Source: Pseudomonas sp.
GTDB lineage: Bacteria > Pseudomonadota > Gammaproteobacteria > Pseudomonadales > Pseudomonadaceae
Length of the DNA: 5,822 nucleotides
Assembly: GCA_003525045.1 (NCBI GenBank)
Contig: DQGF01000374.1
Coordinates: 627-6,448, forward strand
Reading direction: 5' to 3'
Of the stretch, positions 5,754-5,822 are shown piece by piece. A program made the translations under genes and the position numbers. Positions within the stretch are counted from its first letter, which is position 1. Each line of letters begins with the position of its first letter. The notes below the pieces were generated by a model, which ran no database searches, was not told the origin of the DNA, and saw nothing but the letters and a program-made list of their open reading frames with translations.

Positions 5754-5822
5754 TGTGGGAGCGGGCTTGCTCGCGAAGGCAGTGTGTCAGGCAGCATTAA
5801 TGTCGACTGACACGGCCTCTTC
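5754..5822. repeat. REPIN (paired REP elements), cut by window end
   Basis: Seen: TGTGGGAGCGGGCTTGCTC followed by GCGAAGGCAGTGTGTCAG is the common fluorescens-group REP form. After a 16-base spacer the inverted arm begins CTGACACGGCCTCTTC (5807-5822), pairing with 5775-5790 in 11 of 16 positions, including a perfect seven-base GTGTCAG/CTGACAC core. Known: such doublets (REPINs) are dispersed by RAYT transposases encoded elsewhere. The second REP presumably continues beyond the window. It lies between genes, 53 bases after pdxA2. Confidence 0.8.

Overview
The window looks like chromosomal DNA of a Pseudomonas of the fluorescens type. The evidence is its GC-rich coding bias, a REP-like palindrome at the left edge, a REPIN-type repeat at the right edge, and proteins typical of that group. 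It holds one compact catabolic/uptake module read outwards from a central divergent region of about 540 bases. I assign families by reading motifs; no database search was run.

Leftward (minus strand) from 4152 lies a tripartite tricarboxylate transporter (TTT) operon in the order tctC (periplasmic binding protein), tctB (small membrane subunit), tctA (large membrane subunit). A hairpin separates tctC from tctB, and tctB and tctA overlap by ATGA. After tctA a strong hairpin followed by a T-run looks like an intrinsic terminator. Just beyond it, on the same strand, is a LysR-type regulator (start chosen at 960) whose TAG stop lies inside a REP-like palindrome.

Rightward (plus strand) from 4696 lies a PdxA2-type NAD-dependent dehydrogenase, the branch of the PdxA family associated with phosphorylated four-carbon sugar acids rather than pyridoxal phosphate synthesis. 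It is followed by a weak hairpin and then a REPIN cut by the window edge.

The central region carries two almost identical 17-base sites in opposite orientation, each a T-N11-A dyad (ATAACC-N3-GGCTAT). They are the obvious candidates for operators of the LysR protein. The rightward site sits about 64 bases upstream of the start predicted from a weak sigma70-like promoter, the usual LysR recognition position. A possible 51-codon ORF with its own ribosome binding site lies between that promoter and pdxA2.

A working model is that a sugar-acid-like carboxylate is captured by TctC, imported by TctAB, phosphorylated by a kinase not present here, and oxidised by PdxA2, with the LysR protein sensing the substrate or an intermediate. 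The substrate is inferred, not shown. I see no defence system, mobile gene, tRNA, rRNA or CRISPR array.
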